NCBI RefSeq assembly: GCF_030549615.1
Contig: NZ_CP130832.1
Span: 4,548,501-4,612,500, forward strand
DNA from: Stenotrophomonas sp. 610A2
GTDB lineage: Bacteria > Pseudomonadota > Gammaproteobacteria > Xanthomonadales > Xanthomonadaceae
Length of the DNA stretch: 64,000 bases
Direction: 5' to 3'
Part shown: positions 34,477 to 42,366 of the stretch, piece after piece
How the letters are laid out: the number at the start of each line of letters is the position of its first letter
Position numbering within the stretch: the stretch's first letter is position 1
The notes under the pieces: model-generated
Told to the model about the DNA's origin: nothing
Databases searched by the model: none
Seen by the model: the letters and a program-made list of their open reading frames with translations, nothing else
Position numbers and translations under genes: made by a program

Positions 34477-35103
34477 ATGAGCAAGCCCTACACCCGCCTC
34501 GACAAAGACAACGTCGCCGTCCTGCTGGTCGATCACCAGACCGGCCTGCTGTCGCTGGTCCGCGACATCGACCCGGACAAGTTCAAGAACAACGTGCTGG
34601 CGCTGGCCGATATCGCCAAGTACTTCAAGCTGCCGACCATCCTCACCACCAGTTTCGAGAACGGCCCCAACGGCCCGCTGGTGCCGGAGCTGAAGGCCTT
34701 GTTCCCGGATGCGCCGTATATCGCCCGCCCCGGCCAGATCAATGCCTGGGACAACGAGGACTTCGTCAAGGCAGTCAAGGCCACCGGCAAGAAGCAGCTG
34801 CTGATTGCAGGCGTGGTCACCGAGGTCTGCGTGGCGTTCCCGGCTCTGTCAGCGCTGGCCGAGGACTTCGAGGTATTCGTTGTCGCCGATGCCTCGGGCA
34901 CCTTCAACAGCATGACCCAGCAGGCCGCGTGGAGCCGCATGGAACAGGCCGGCGCACAACTGATGACCTGGTTCGGCGTGGCCTGCGAGCTGCACCGTGA
35001 CTGGCGCAACGACGTGGAAGGCCTGGGCACCTTGTTCTCCAACCACATCCCCGACTACCGCAACCTGATCACCAGCTACACCACGCTGACTGCCGGCAAG
35101 TAA
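34477..35103 (+). CDS. ycaC: YcaC family hydrolase
   Basis: A 208-residue protein very similar to Escherichia coli YcaC, an octameric cysteine hydrolase of unknown physiological substrate. Matching blocks recalled from that protein include VAVLLVDHQTGLLSLVRDI, GPNGPLVPELKALFPDAPYI, VVTEVCVAFPALSAL with the catalytic Cys, and WFGVACELHRDWRND. The lysine seen in the upstream paralogue's ARKG motif is replaced here by ARPG. The ATG at 34477 follows GGAGCC. A terminator-like hairpin lies about 20 bases after the stop. Confidence 0.9.
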   Translation: MSKPYTRLDKDNVAVLLVDHQTGLLSLVRDIDPDKFKNNVLALADIAKYFKLPTILTTSFENGPNGPLVPELKALFPDAPYIARPGQINAWDNEDFVKAVKATGKKQLLIAGVVTEVCVAFPALSALAEDFEVFVVADASGTFNSMTQQAAWSRMEQAGAQLMTWFGVACELHRDWRNDVEGLGTLFSNHIPDYRNLITSYTTLTAGK

Positions 35104-35124
35104 GGCCAGCGCCCAAGCCACAAG

Positions 35125-35153
35125 GACGCCGCCAGCCCACCGGCGGCGTCTTT
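35125..35153 (+). terminator. Rho-independent-type terminator after ycaC
   Basis: GACGCCGCC and GGCGGCGTC form a nine-pair stem with an eight-base loop, followed by TTTG. The T-run is short, so termination may be partial. Confidence 0.6.
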
Positions 35154-35244
35154 GCATGAATACGCAGGCACTATCCGAAGGTCCAGTTCCCCGCATCGCC
35201 GCTGCCGCGCTACCGTCCCCCGGTTGCTCTCCCACGGTATCCCC

Positions 35245-36666
35245 ATGCAGCCCACTACCCAAGACACCGCCTCGGCGCGCTTTGCGATCCGCTGTGCGAA
35301 TTTCGCCGAACGCTGGTTCCCCGACTCCTGGGTGTTCGCCGCCCTCGCCCTGGCCGCTGTCTCCCTGGCGGCGCTGTCCATTGGCGCCGCCCCCACCGAC
35401 ACCGCCAAGGCCTTCGGTGACGGCTTCTGGAGCCTGATCCCCTTCACCATGCAGATGGCCTTCGTGGTGATCGGTGGCTATGTGGTGGCGTCTTCCGGCC
35501 CGGCCTCACGCTTGATCGATCGGCTGGCCCGCGTGCCGAAGAACGGCCGCAGTGCGGTCGCACTGGTCGCCATCGTGTCGATGACCGCATCGTTGTTGAA
35601 CTGGGGCCTGAGCCTGGTGTTCGCCGGCCTGCTGGTGCGTGCATTGGCACGCCGCAGTGAGCTGAAGATGGATTACCGCGCCGCCGGTGCGGCTGCGTAT
35701 CTCGGCCTGGGTGCGGTATGGGCCCTGGGCCTGTCGTCCTCGGCCGCACAGCTGCAGGCCAACCCGGCCAGCCTGCCGCCGTCGATCCTGTCGATCACCG
35801 GCGTCATCCCGTTCACCGAAACCATCTTCCTGTGGCAGTCCGGCGTGTTGCTGGCCGCGCTGGTGGTGGTATCGCTGATCATTGCCTACGTCACCGCACC
35901 GGCCGCCAACTCGGCGCGCGATGCCGCTGATTGCGGCGTGGACGTCATGAGCGATGCGGCACCGATCAAGGCCAAGCCCACCCGCCCCGGCGAGTGGTTG
36001 GAGCACAGCCCGCTGCTGATCCTGCTGCTGGTGGCGCTGGCTGCGGGTTGGTTGATCCACGAGTTCAGCACCAAGCCGGCGATCCAGGCGATCTCCGGAC
36101 TGAACACCTACAACCTGCTATTCCTGATGGCCGGCGCGCTGCTGCATTGGCGACCGCGCAGCTTCCTCGATGCGGTCTCGCGCGCCGTTCCGTCGACCAC
36201 CGGCGTGCTGATCCAGTTCCCGCTGTACGGCTCCATCGCCGCCATCATGACCACGGTCAACGGCAGCGAAGGCCATAGCGTGGCCCACATCATCTCCACT
36301 TTCTTCACCCAGATCGCCAGCCACGACACCTACGCGCTGCTGATGGGCAGCTACTCGGCGGTGCTGGGCTTCTTCATCCCCTCCGGCGGTGGCAAGTGGA
36401 TCATCGAAGCCCCGTACGTAATGCAGGTGGCCAATGAACTGCATTACCACCTCGGCTGGTCGGTGCAGATCTACAACGCCGCCGAAGCTCTGCCCAACCT
36501 GATCAACCCGTTCTACATGCTGCCGCTGCTCGGCGTACTCGGCCTGAAGGCCCGCGACCTGATCGGCTTCACCTTCGTGCAGCTGCTGGTGCACACCCCG
36601 CTGGTGTTGCTGCTGTTGTGGGCGCTGGGTGCGACGCTGGCCTATACGCCGCCTGTAATGCCTTGA
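35245..36666 (+). CDS. Short-chain fatty acid transporter, AtoE type
   Basis: A 473-residue inner-membrane protein with about 11-12 hydrophobic segments, of the AtoE (short-chain fatty acid transporter) family. Typical blocks are ERWFPDSWVFAALALAAVS near the start, VSMTASLLNWGLSLVFAGLL, and SGGGKWIIEAPYVMQVANEL followed by NAAEALPNLINPFYMLPLLG near the end. AtoE imports acetoacetate or butyrate-like acids. I chose the ATG at 35245; the frame is open 31 codons further, through terminator sequence. It stands alone, with a strong terminator downstream. Confidence 0.9.
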   Translation: MQPTTQDTASARFAIRCANFAERWFPDSWVFAALALAAVSLAALSIGAAPTDTAKAFGDGFWSLIPFTMQMAFVVIGGYVVASSGPASRLIDRLARVPKNGRSAVALVAIVSMTASLLNWGLSLVFAGLLVRALARRSELKMDYRAAGAAAYLGLGAVWALGLSSSAAQLQANPASLPPSILSITGVIPFTETIFLWQSGVLLAALVVVSLIIAYVTAPAANSARDAADCGVDVMSDAAPIKAKPTRPGEWLEHSPLLILLLVALAAGWLIHEFSTKPAIQAISGLNTYNLLFLMAGALLHWRPRSFLDAVSRAVPSTTGVLIQFPLYGSIAAIMTTVNGSEGHSVAHIISTFFTQIASHDTYALLMGSYSAVLGFFIPSGGGKWIIEAPYVMQVANELHYHLGWSVQIYNAAEALPNLINPFYMLPLLGVLGLKARDLIGFTFVQLLVHTPLVLLLLWALGATLAYTPPVMP

Positions 36667-36692
36667 TGGGTTATCGCAATTGTTGAAAGCAG

Positions 36693-36722
36693 AACGCCAC
36701 GCAAAGCGTGGCGTTTCTTTTG
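36693..36722 (+). terminator. Strong rho-independent terminator after the AtoE-type gene
   Basis: AACGCCACGC and GCGTGGCGTT form a ten-pair stem around AAA, followed by TCTTTTGT. It stands 27 bases after the stop codon. Confidence 0.88.
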
Positions 36723-36747
36723 TAGTGCCGAGCCATGCTCGGCAGGA
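36722..36747 (+). repeat. SMAG unit (GTAG-headed)
   Basis: GTAGTGCCGAGCCATGCTCG continues to GGCAGGAGC. It directly follows the terminator, in the gap between convergent genes. Confidence 0.8.
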
Positions 36748-36797
36748 GCTTTCCAAGCCAGAATCATCCAACAGCAATATGGCACCAACAGCACAAG

Positions 36798-37577
36798 TCA
36801 GCTGAAAACCACCTTGGTACCGACCACCTTCACTGTGCCTGCTTTTTTCAGACCGGCGATCAGGACCTCGACTTCTTGACTGTCAATCTTGTTCTGGAAG
36901 TGCGCCGCGATATGTTTCTTCAGCGCAGCCAAAGATCCAGGCCGTCCACTTTTTGCCTTTGTCAGCAGCTCTTTCATTCGAGCGAGCTTTTCTGCCGCGG
37001 TCATCGCTTTCGCCTGCACTGCTTTCTTGGGCACGGAAACCACGGCTTTCTTCACTGGAGGCGGCGCCTTCTCAACCACGATCGTTACGGCCTTTGCAGT
37101 TTTTTTCACTGACGCCGTCGGTGCAGGTGCAGGTGCAGGTGCAACCGGAGCATTAGCCAGCACAGGCTTGAACAGCGGCATATCACCAACCGCTGCCGAG
37201 CGGCATGCAAGAATCTTCTTCGTCTTCAGATGCTGGACCAGAGGATCGAATCCAGTGTCCTTGGAAATGATGTGGAAAAATCCACGTGGATCTACTCCCG
37301 CCAACTGACCAATATAGAAGGCGATGTGGAAATCCAAGGCGTTGGAACCATTCCCGGATATCCGCACATAGTCGGCACGCTCGCGCATCGCCTGCATCTG
37401 GATTGCCAGTTCCGACGACAGTTTGGTCTGCGCGGCACCAACGAATACCCAGAGACGGACATCCTCACGATCAAGCAGATTCAGATCGGTCGGCTGGACG
37501 TTCTCGTGATCGACCAACACGTAGTTGATGCGCCGGTTCTCTACCGGCACCAGCTTCGCAATAGTTTCAATCTGCAT
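36798..37577 (-). CDS. PIN/NYN-like domain protein with Lys/Ala/Pro-rich linker
   Basis: A 259-residue protein in three parts. Residues ~15-140 look like a PIN/NYN-type nuclease fold with acidic positions in VLVDHENVQ, NALDFHIAFYIG and SKDTGFDPLV, in the order expected for a metal-dependent RNase. Residues ~150-195 are a linker rich in Lys, Ala and Pro, histone-H1-like. The last ~60 residues (SLAALKKHIAAHF, then EVEVLIAGLKKAGTVKV) look like a small winged-helix nucleic-acid-binding domain. I chose the ATG at 37577, with AGGGGA upstream; the frame is open 28 codons further. No antitoxin-like partner is adjacent. An RNA-processing role is inferred from the fold only. Confidence 0.65.
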   Translation of the reverse strand: MQIETIAKLVPVENRRINYVLVDHENVQPTDLNLLDREDVRLWVFVGAAQTKLSSELAIQMQAMRERADYVRISGNGSNALDFHIAFYIGQLAGVDPRGFFHIISKDTGFDPLVQHLKTKKILACRSAAVGDMPLFKPVLANAPVAPAPAPAPTASVKKTAKAVTIVVEKAPPPVKKAVVSVPKKAVQAKAMTAAEKLARMKELLTKAKSGRPGSLAALKKHIAAHFQNKIDSQEVEVLIAGLKKAGTVKVVGTKVVFS

Positions 37578-37774
37578 TCCCTGCAATTCCCCTGCTGCCC
37601 TGTTTCGGATCTTCGCCCAGCATTGCCCGTTTGCCAAACCACACCCTTGAACTGAACACATTCAGTTCGTTGCTTTCGATGCAATTTCGGTAGAACGACA
37701 AATGACCTCCAGCCCATTGCATCCAAATCAGTAACTGCCACGATTCCCCAGCCACCACCCATCAGGAGCCGGCC

Positions 37775-38224
37775 ATGCTGTCAGCTGCACTACGCGTGTT
37801 TGTTGTGGGAATGCTGTGCATCGCCGGCAACGCCGCTGCGGCGCCTCCGGACGCCGCCACCCTGCAGGCCATCGAGGCGACGGCCTACGACTATATGGAC
37901 GGGCAGTTGGAAGGCGACGTCGCGCGGGTGACGCGGGCGCTGCACCCGGACCTGGCCAAGCGCAATGTGGTTACCAATCCCAATGAAACCCTGGGCCTGG
38001 GCCGGATGAGCTCGGACGAGCTGATCCGCTTCACCCGCGAGGGCGCGCTGAAGACGCCGCGCGAGCAGTGGCAGCGGACGGTGACGGTGCTGCAGGTGGA
38101 CGAGGACATCGCCACGGTGCGGCTGGAGAGCCCGTGGTTCATCGATCACCTGCAGATGGGCCGGTTTGATGGGCGCTGGGTGATCGTCAATGCGTTGTGG
38201 CATCGGAAGGTGCGGGGTTCTTGA
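37775..38224 (+). CDS. Putative lumazine-binding/NTF2-like protein, exported
   Basis: A 149-residue protein with a signal peptide (RVFVVGMLCIAGNAAAA) and an NTF2-like domain of the Lumazine_bd_2 type. The clearest blocks are AYDYMDGQLEGDVARVTRALHPDLAKR and then SPWFIDHLQMGRFDGRWVIVNALW, the typical end of the family. The biochemical role is not known. GGAG precedes the ATG by eight bases. A CTCTCCCG-type palindrome follows about 40 bases after the stop. Confidence 0.8.
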   Translation: MLSAALRVFVVGMLCIAGNAAAAPPDAATLQAIEATAYDYMDGQLEGDVARVTRALHPDLAKRNVVTNPNETLGLGRMSSDELIRFTREGALKTPREQWQRTVTVLQVDEDIATVRLESPWFIDHLQMGRFDGRWVIVNALWHRKVRGS

Positions 38225-38264
38225 GTGCATGGGTTGGGCTTTGGGGTCTACGAGCCAGGAGCTT

Positions 38265-38303
38265 CCCCCCACCCCAACCCCTCCCCCGCAGGCGGGAGAG
38301 GGG
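38265..38303 (-). repeat. Short intergenic palindrome, CTCCCCCG type
   Basis: This short-form element has a CACCCCAACCCC tail on the left and a CCCCCGC/GCGGGAG-like stem. It lies between the NTF2-like and DUF3667 genes. Confidence 0.65.
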
Positions 38304-38401
38304 CTTTGCTTCGTTTTGATTTTTTCTTGAACTGATACTGAACAGAACCCGCAAACCCCGCTATCGTATGCGGCTTCCAACCGTTGCCGCCCGCGCCAGC
38401 C

Positions 38402-39583
38402 ATGAGCCAGACCGAAGTCGTGCATTCCACTTCCGAATACGGTGCCTGCGAAAACTGCCGCACGCCGCTGCAGGGCCACTACTGCCATGGCTGCGGGCAG
38501 TCGGCGCATAACCCGCTGAAGAACTTCGGCCATGCGGTCGAGGAAGTCTTCGAATCGTTCTGGCACCTGGATGGGCGCATTTTCCGCACCCTGCGCGATC
38601 TGCTGGTGCCGGGCCGCATCGCCGTCAACTTCCTCAAGGGCCAGCGCGTCGGCTATGTGCAGCCGTTGCGGCTGTTCGTGATCCTCACCCTGTTCACCTT
38701 CTTCGTCGGCAAGCTGACCCTGCATTCCGATGACTTCGGCACCGGCAGCAATGCCGATCCGGCCTTCGCCAAGGCACAGACCGTGGCCGAGGTGGAAGCC
38801 GTGCGTACTGCCCAGGTGGCGCAGATTGAACAACAGCAGCAGGCGAATCCAGCCGCCGCTGCAGCGCTGGCCATGGCCGTGGCGGCGATCAACACATCCG
38901 CTGCACAGCGCACCGCCGAGCTCGAGGCAAAGGCACAGCCGTCCACAGGCAGCGCAACCGACTCGGCGCTGGCGCGCGCCAACGACGCAGCGGACCGCGT
39001 CAGCGCCGAGAACAAGGCTGTCTTCATCAATGTCCCGGTCAACGGCAAACCCTGGGATGCCGAGACCAACCCCATCGTGCTGGAGGGCTGGCCGAAATTC
39101 GTCAGCAACTGGTTGAACCGTCGCCTGGCCAATGGCCAGGCCAACGTCGAGCGCATGGGCAACAAGACCGATCTGTATGTCCAGGCCATCCTGACCTCGC
39201 TGCCCGGCGCGCTGTTCTTCCTGATGCCGATCTTCGCGCTGGTGCTTCGCGCCGCTTACATCCTGCGGCGGCCGATGGGCTACCTCGAACACCTTGTGGT
39301 GGCGCTGTACAGCCACTGCTGGCTGATGCTGGTGCTGTTGACCACCTTCCTGATCGCCGGCATCAGTGGTGCGATCGGCAATGCGGTGGTCAGCTCGATC
39401 TGCGGCTGGGTGTACGCGTTCCTGTGGCTGTCGGTGCCGGTATATCTGTTCTGGATGCAGCAGCGCGTCTACGGTGGCAACCCGATCCTGACGCTGCTGC
39501 GCTACAGCTTCATCGGTTTCATCTATTTCTTCCTGGTCACCTTCGTGGTGATGTACGCGGTGCTGGCCGGCGTGTCGGCTTGA
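38402..39583 (+). CDS. DUF3667 membrane protein with zinc ribbon
   Basis: A 393-residue inner-membrane protein. The N-terminus carries a zinc ribbon (ENCRTPLQGHYCHGCGQ) with two CxxC-like pairs. The DUF3667 region follows (FWHLDGRIFRTLRDLLVPGRIAVNFLKGQR, then QPLRLFVILTLFTFFVG). An Ala/Gln-rich stretch of ~130 residues, probably outside the membrane, precedes four further hydrophobic segments near the C-terminus. The ATG at 38402 starts right before the ribbon. The family has no established function. Confidence 0.85.
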   Translation: MSQTEVVHSTSEYGACENCRTPLQGHYCHGCGQSAHNPLKNFGHAVEEVFESFWHLDGRIFRTLRDLLVPGRIAVNFLKGQRVGYVQPLRLFVILTLFTFFVGKLTLHSDDFGTGSNADPAFAKAQTVAEVEAVRTAQVAQIEQQQQANPAAAAALAMAVAAINTSAAQRTAELEAKAQPSTGSATDSALARANDAADRVSAENKAVFINVPVNGKPWDAETNPIVLEGWPKFVSNWLNRRLANGQANVERMGNKTDLYVQAILTSLPGALFFLMPIFALVLRAAYILRRPMGYLEHLVVALYSHCWLMLVLLTTFLIAGISGAIGNAVVSSICGWVYAFLWLSVPVYLFWMQQRVYGGNPILTLLRYSFIGFIYFFLVTFVVMYAVLAGVSA

Positions 39584-39637
39584 AGCCGGTTTGACACCAC
39601 GGCGCTGCTCACTGCAGCAGAGCGTGATTGACTCATG

Positions 39638-39736
39638 TAGCCCGGGTAAGCGCAGCGCACCCGCGGCTTTTGGCGCATGTTCTGAAGGACTTCCTGCAGC
39701 CCGCTCCCCGGGTGCGCTGCGCTTACCCGGGCTACG
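39638..39736. repeat. Inverted pair of GTAGCCCGGG units
   Basis: GTAGCCCGGGTAAGCGCAGC is at 39638 and its reverse complement ends at 39736. The arms are about 29 bases long with ~40 bases between. The GTAG head suggests another SMAG/REP subfamily. It separates the convergent DUF3667 and rlmF genes. Confidence 0.8.
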
Positions 39737-39746
39737 GCCTGATGGT

Positions 39747-40727
39747 TCAGGCCTGCGTTGCCTGCAGCCACGCCTTGCGCGCAGCAGCTGAGTGGAAGCT
39801 CCAGGCAACAAAGCGGCTCTGCTTGTTGCCCTGTGCCATCGCCACTTCACGCACCTCGGCCGCACCAACCTTGGCCAGCTGCTTGTGGATATCAGCCAGG
39901 TGCTCGCTCTTGGCCACCAGTGAACTGAACCACAGCACCTGATGCTGGATATCCACGCTCTCGCGGATCATCCGGCGCAGGAACGATGCCTCACCACCGG
40001 TGCACCACAACTCGTTGGCCTGGCCACCGAAGTTGAGCGCGGGCGCCTTGCTGGTGCGTGCCTGGGCGCCACCAAGATTACGCAGCTTGCGCTGACTGCC
40101 CTGTGCCGCTTCCTTCGCCGATGCGTGGAACGGCGGGTTGCATAGGGTCAGGTGGAAACGCTCATCGGCCTGCAGCAGGCCGGCGAACAGGTTGCCGCGT
40201 GCATGTTGCTGGCGCAGTTCGATGAGCTGGCCCAGGCCATTGGCCTGCACATTTGCGTTTGCCGCCTTCAAGGCATCCGCATCGATATCACTGCCAAGGA
40301 AGCGCCAGCCGTATTCGGCCTGCCCCAACAGCGGATAGATGCAGTTGGCGCCAACACCAATGTCCAGCGCGCGTACCGCGGGTCCACGCGGAATTGCACC
40401 GTCATTGTCTGCAGCCAGCAGATCCGCCAGACCGTGCAGGTAATCCACCCGACCCGGAACCGGCGGGCAGAGATAGCCGTCCGGAATATCCCAATGTTGG
40501 ATGCCGTAGTCGCTGGCGAGCAGCGCGCGGTTGAGTTCGCGCACGGCAGCCGGGTTGCTGAAATCGATGCTGTCGCTGCCAGCCGGGGTCCGGACCAGGT
40601 ATGCACGCAATGCCGGGTTCGCCGCGACCAGCCGCACCAGGTCATAGCGGCCCTGGTGGCGGTTGCGGGGATGCAGCAGCGGCTGTGCCGCTGCCTGCCT
40701 GTTCGAGCGTTGTGGCCGGGAGATCAT
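39747..40727 (-). CDS. rlmF: 23S rRNA (adenine-1618-N6)-methyltransferase
   Basis: A 326-residue class I methyltransferase matching RlmF, which methylates A1618 of 23S rRNA. Visible motifs are [16 protein letters not shown] near the start, then [35 protein letters not shown], the SAM-binding loop [16 protein letters not shown], and the catalytic [12 protein letters not shown] chose the ATG at 40727; the frame continues upstream only through a REP unit. It is convergent with the DUF3667 gene. Confidence 0.93.
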   Translation of the reverse strand: MISRPQRSNRQAAAQPLLHPRNRHQGRYDLVRLVAANPALRAYLVRTPAGSDSIDFSNPAAVRELNRALLASDYGIQHWDIPDGYLCPPVPGRVDYLHGLADLLAADNDGAIPRGPAVRALDIGVGANCIYPLLGQAEYGWRFLGSDIDADALKAANANVQANGLGQLIELRQQHARGNLFAGLLQADERFHLTLCNPPFHASAKEAAQGSQRKLRNLGGAQARTSKAPALNFGGQANELWCTGGEASFLRRMIRESVDIQHQVLWFSSLVAKSEHLADIHKQLAKVGAAEVREVAMAQGNKQSRFVAWSFHSAAARKAWLQATQA

Positions 40728-40775
40728 GTTCTTGTTGGGTGCTAGGGGTGACGAACCAGGGCAATCGGTGTGCTT

Positions 40776-40873
40776 GTAGGAGCGGCGTAAGCCGCGAAGC
40801 ACGTACGGCAGCAGATGACATGTACTGCCTGCACCTGAGGCATTGTCAGCTTCGCGGCTTACGCCGCTCCTAC
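40776..40873. repeat. Inverted REP pair (BIME-like)
   Basis: GTAGGAGCGGCGTAAGCCGC is at 40776-40800 and its inverted partner at 40849-40873, with 48 bases between. Each unit is a hairpin, and the pair can also form one long stem. It lies between tmk and rlmF on the same strand. It is the canonical (TAA) version of the unit found inside mrfB. Confidence 0.85.
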
Positions 40874-40888
40874 AGGTTCAACAGCCTT

Positions 40889-41551
40889 CTACAGCTTCAA
40901 ACCCTGCACGTTCTGCAGCAGCTGCGCGCCATCCTCACCCACACGCAGCGCCAGGGCCGCGGCAATCGCCGCATGCGCATCACGCAGCACCTCGGCTTCG
41001 TTGCGGCTGGCATCGATGACCTGCTTGTTGGGCAGATCCAGCTGCTGGAAGATCAGCCGGCAACGCTCCAGGTTCTGCACGGTCTCGAAGTGGTTGGGCT
41101 TGTCGCCACGGGCGCGGATCCGCTCCAGCCCCTGCTCCGGCTGCAGGTCCAGCAACAGCAGCAGGTTCGGGCGCGGCGCGAAATCATTGGCCTGCAGCAT
41201 CTCGTCCAGCGGCAGACCGGCGGCGCCCTGGTAGGCGACCATCGACGGGAAGTAGCGGTCGAGGATGACGACCTCGCCACGGGCCAGGGCCGGGGCAATC
41301 ACCTCTTCCACGTGCTGGCGGCGGTCGTGCAGCAGGTATTCGACTTCCTGCTCCGGGCTCAGCCGGCCGGTGGCGGCAGTGGCGCGCAGGCGGGTGCCCC
41401 AGGGGCCGTTGGTCGGTTCCTTGCCCAGCACCACTTCAGCCCCTGCAGCGCGCAGGTGCTGGGCCAGGGTGTGGGCGAGCGTGGTCTTGCCAGCGCCATC
41501 AATGCCTTCGATGGCAATGAGCAGGCCGCCGGGAATCTGTTGTTTATCCAT
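40889..41551 (-). CDS. tmk: Thymidylate kinase
   Basis: A 220-residue kinase that phosphorylates dTMP to dTDP. The P-loop [10 protein letters not shown] is at residues 15-24. The DR(Y/F) motif appears in [17 protein letters not shown], and the LID region carries [11 protein letters not shown]. Length and order are normal. It is followed by a REP pair and rlmF on the same strand. Confidence 0.95.
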   Translation of the reverse strand: MDKQQIPGGLLIAIEGIDGAGKTTLAHTLAQHLRAAGAEVVLGKEPTNGPWGTRLRATAATGRLSPEQEVEYLLHDRRQHVEEVIAPALARGEVVILDRYFPSMVAYQGAAGLPLDEMLQANDFAPRPNLLLLLDLQPEQGLERIRARGDKPNHFETVQNLERCRLIFQQLDLPNKQVIDASRNEAEVLRDAHAAIAAALALRVGEDGAQLLQNVQGLKL

Positions 41552-41627
41552 GGGCGCTACTTTAATCGGAACCGACCGATATCGGTTGGTCTGGCGCCGC
41601 TGCCGCCATCCCGGGAACAGCCCGGTA

Positions 41628-42128
41628 TCAGCGCTCGGGCACGATGCAGCCGTTGATGGCGCAGTACTCGGCCGCCCGCCGCTGCTCGTCCTCGCTCAGC
41701 TCCGGCGGTGGTCGGGCGATGGCGGACTGGATCTGGTCGGGTCCGCCGGTGATCTTGTTCAGGCCCTGCGCGGCCTTCATCAAGCCGTAGCCGATGCCCA
41801 TCATCAGGTAGCCGCCGCTCATGCCGACCTGCTCAGGCGTAGGTGGCTCGCTCCAGTTCTTGCTGAAACGGTTGGGGGCGGCCTGCACCGGGTTCTTGAA
41901 GCGGTACAGGTCCAGCGGCTCGTCGTCCTCGGGCTTGATCGCACGCACTTCGCCCAGGGTGGTGACATTGCCTTCCCCTGCGGCAGTCTGGGTGGCCTGA
42001 TCTGTCGACGTGGTCACCTCATGCGGCTCGGCGGATCCTGCGGTAGGCGGTGCAGGCGCTTGCTGTGCCTGCGCGGTCACACACACCAATGCGCCTATCA
42101 GTACGAGTATCGACCTATATCGCCGCAT
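41628..42128 (-). CDS. Exported protein of unknown function
   Basis: A 166-residue protein with a signal peptide ([19 protein letters not shown]) and a Thr/Ala/Glu-rich disordered stretch of about 40 residues. A conserved-looking C-terminal part contains [18 protein letters not shown], then [20 protein letters not shown], with two cysteines near the end ([12 protein letters not shown]). I do not recognise the family. I chose the ATG at 42128, with AGGA nine bases upstream; an ATG at 42146 is possible. It is divergent from the IgaA-like gene and precedes tmk on the minus strand. Confidence 0.65.
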   Translation of the reverse strand: MRRYRSILVLIGALVCVTAQAQQAPAPPTAGSAEPHEVTTSTDQATQTAAGEGNVTTLGEVRAIKPEDDEPLDLYRFKNPVQAAPNRFSKNWSEPPTPEQVGMSGGYLMMGIGYGLMKAAQGLNKITGGPDQIQSAIARPPPELSEDEQRRAAEYCAINGCIVPER

Positions 42129-42300
42129 CCCTGCCAGTCCTATCATGACGGTCTCAAGCTGTACGATTTTACCGACGCGACCTTCAAATTTCGTAGCGGG
42201 TACCGCGGCACTCGTGTTGTCTATTCACATTTAGCGACACGGTGGCCGGCTACATTCAAAGGAAAAAATGGATTTCACCGATCAGTTCATAGGAGGAACG

Positions 42301-42366
42301 ATGGTCAGGATGGCAAGCGCATACGCGCAGTTCAGTGTGACAACCAGGCAAGGGTTGCACTCATGA
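42301..42366 (+). CDS. Possible 21-residue leader ORF coupled to the IgaA-like gene
   Basis: ATG at 42301 follows a perfect AGGAGG four bases upstream. It opens a frame of 21 codons that ends with TGA overlapping the start of the IgaA-like gene (ATGA). An in-frame ATG at 42268 would extend it to 32 residues. The following gene has only a weak ribosome binding site of its own, so this small frame may exist to couple or regulate its translation. The peptide has no recognised motif. Confidence 0.4.
   Translation: MVRMASAYAQFSVTTRQGLHS

Noticed and set aside
41265..42362. Very long upstream extension of the IgaA-like frame
   Set aside because: It runs antisense through tmk and the exported-protein gene; the membrane segment at the IgaA start lies at 42363.
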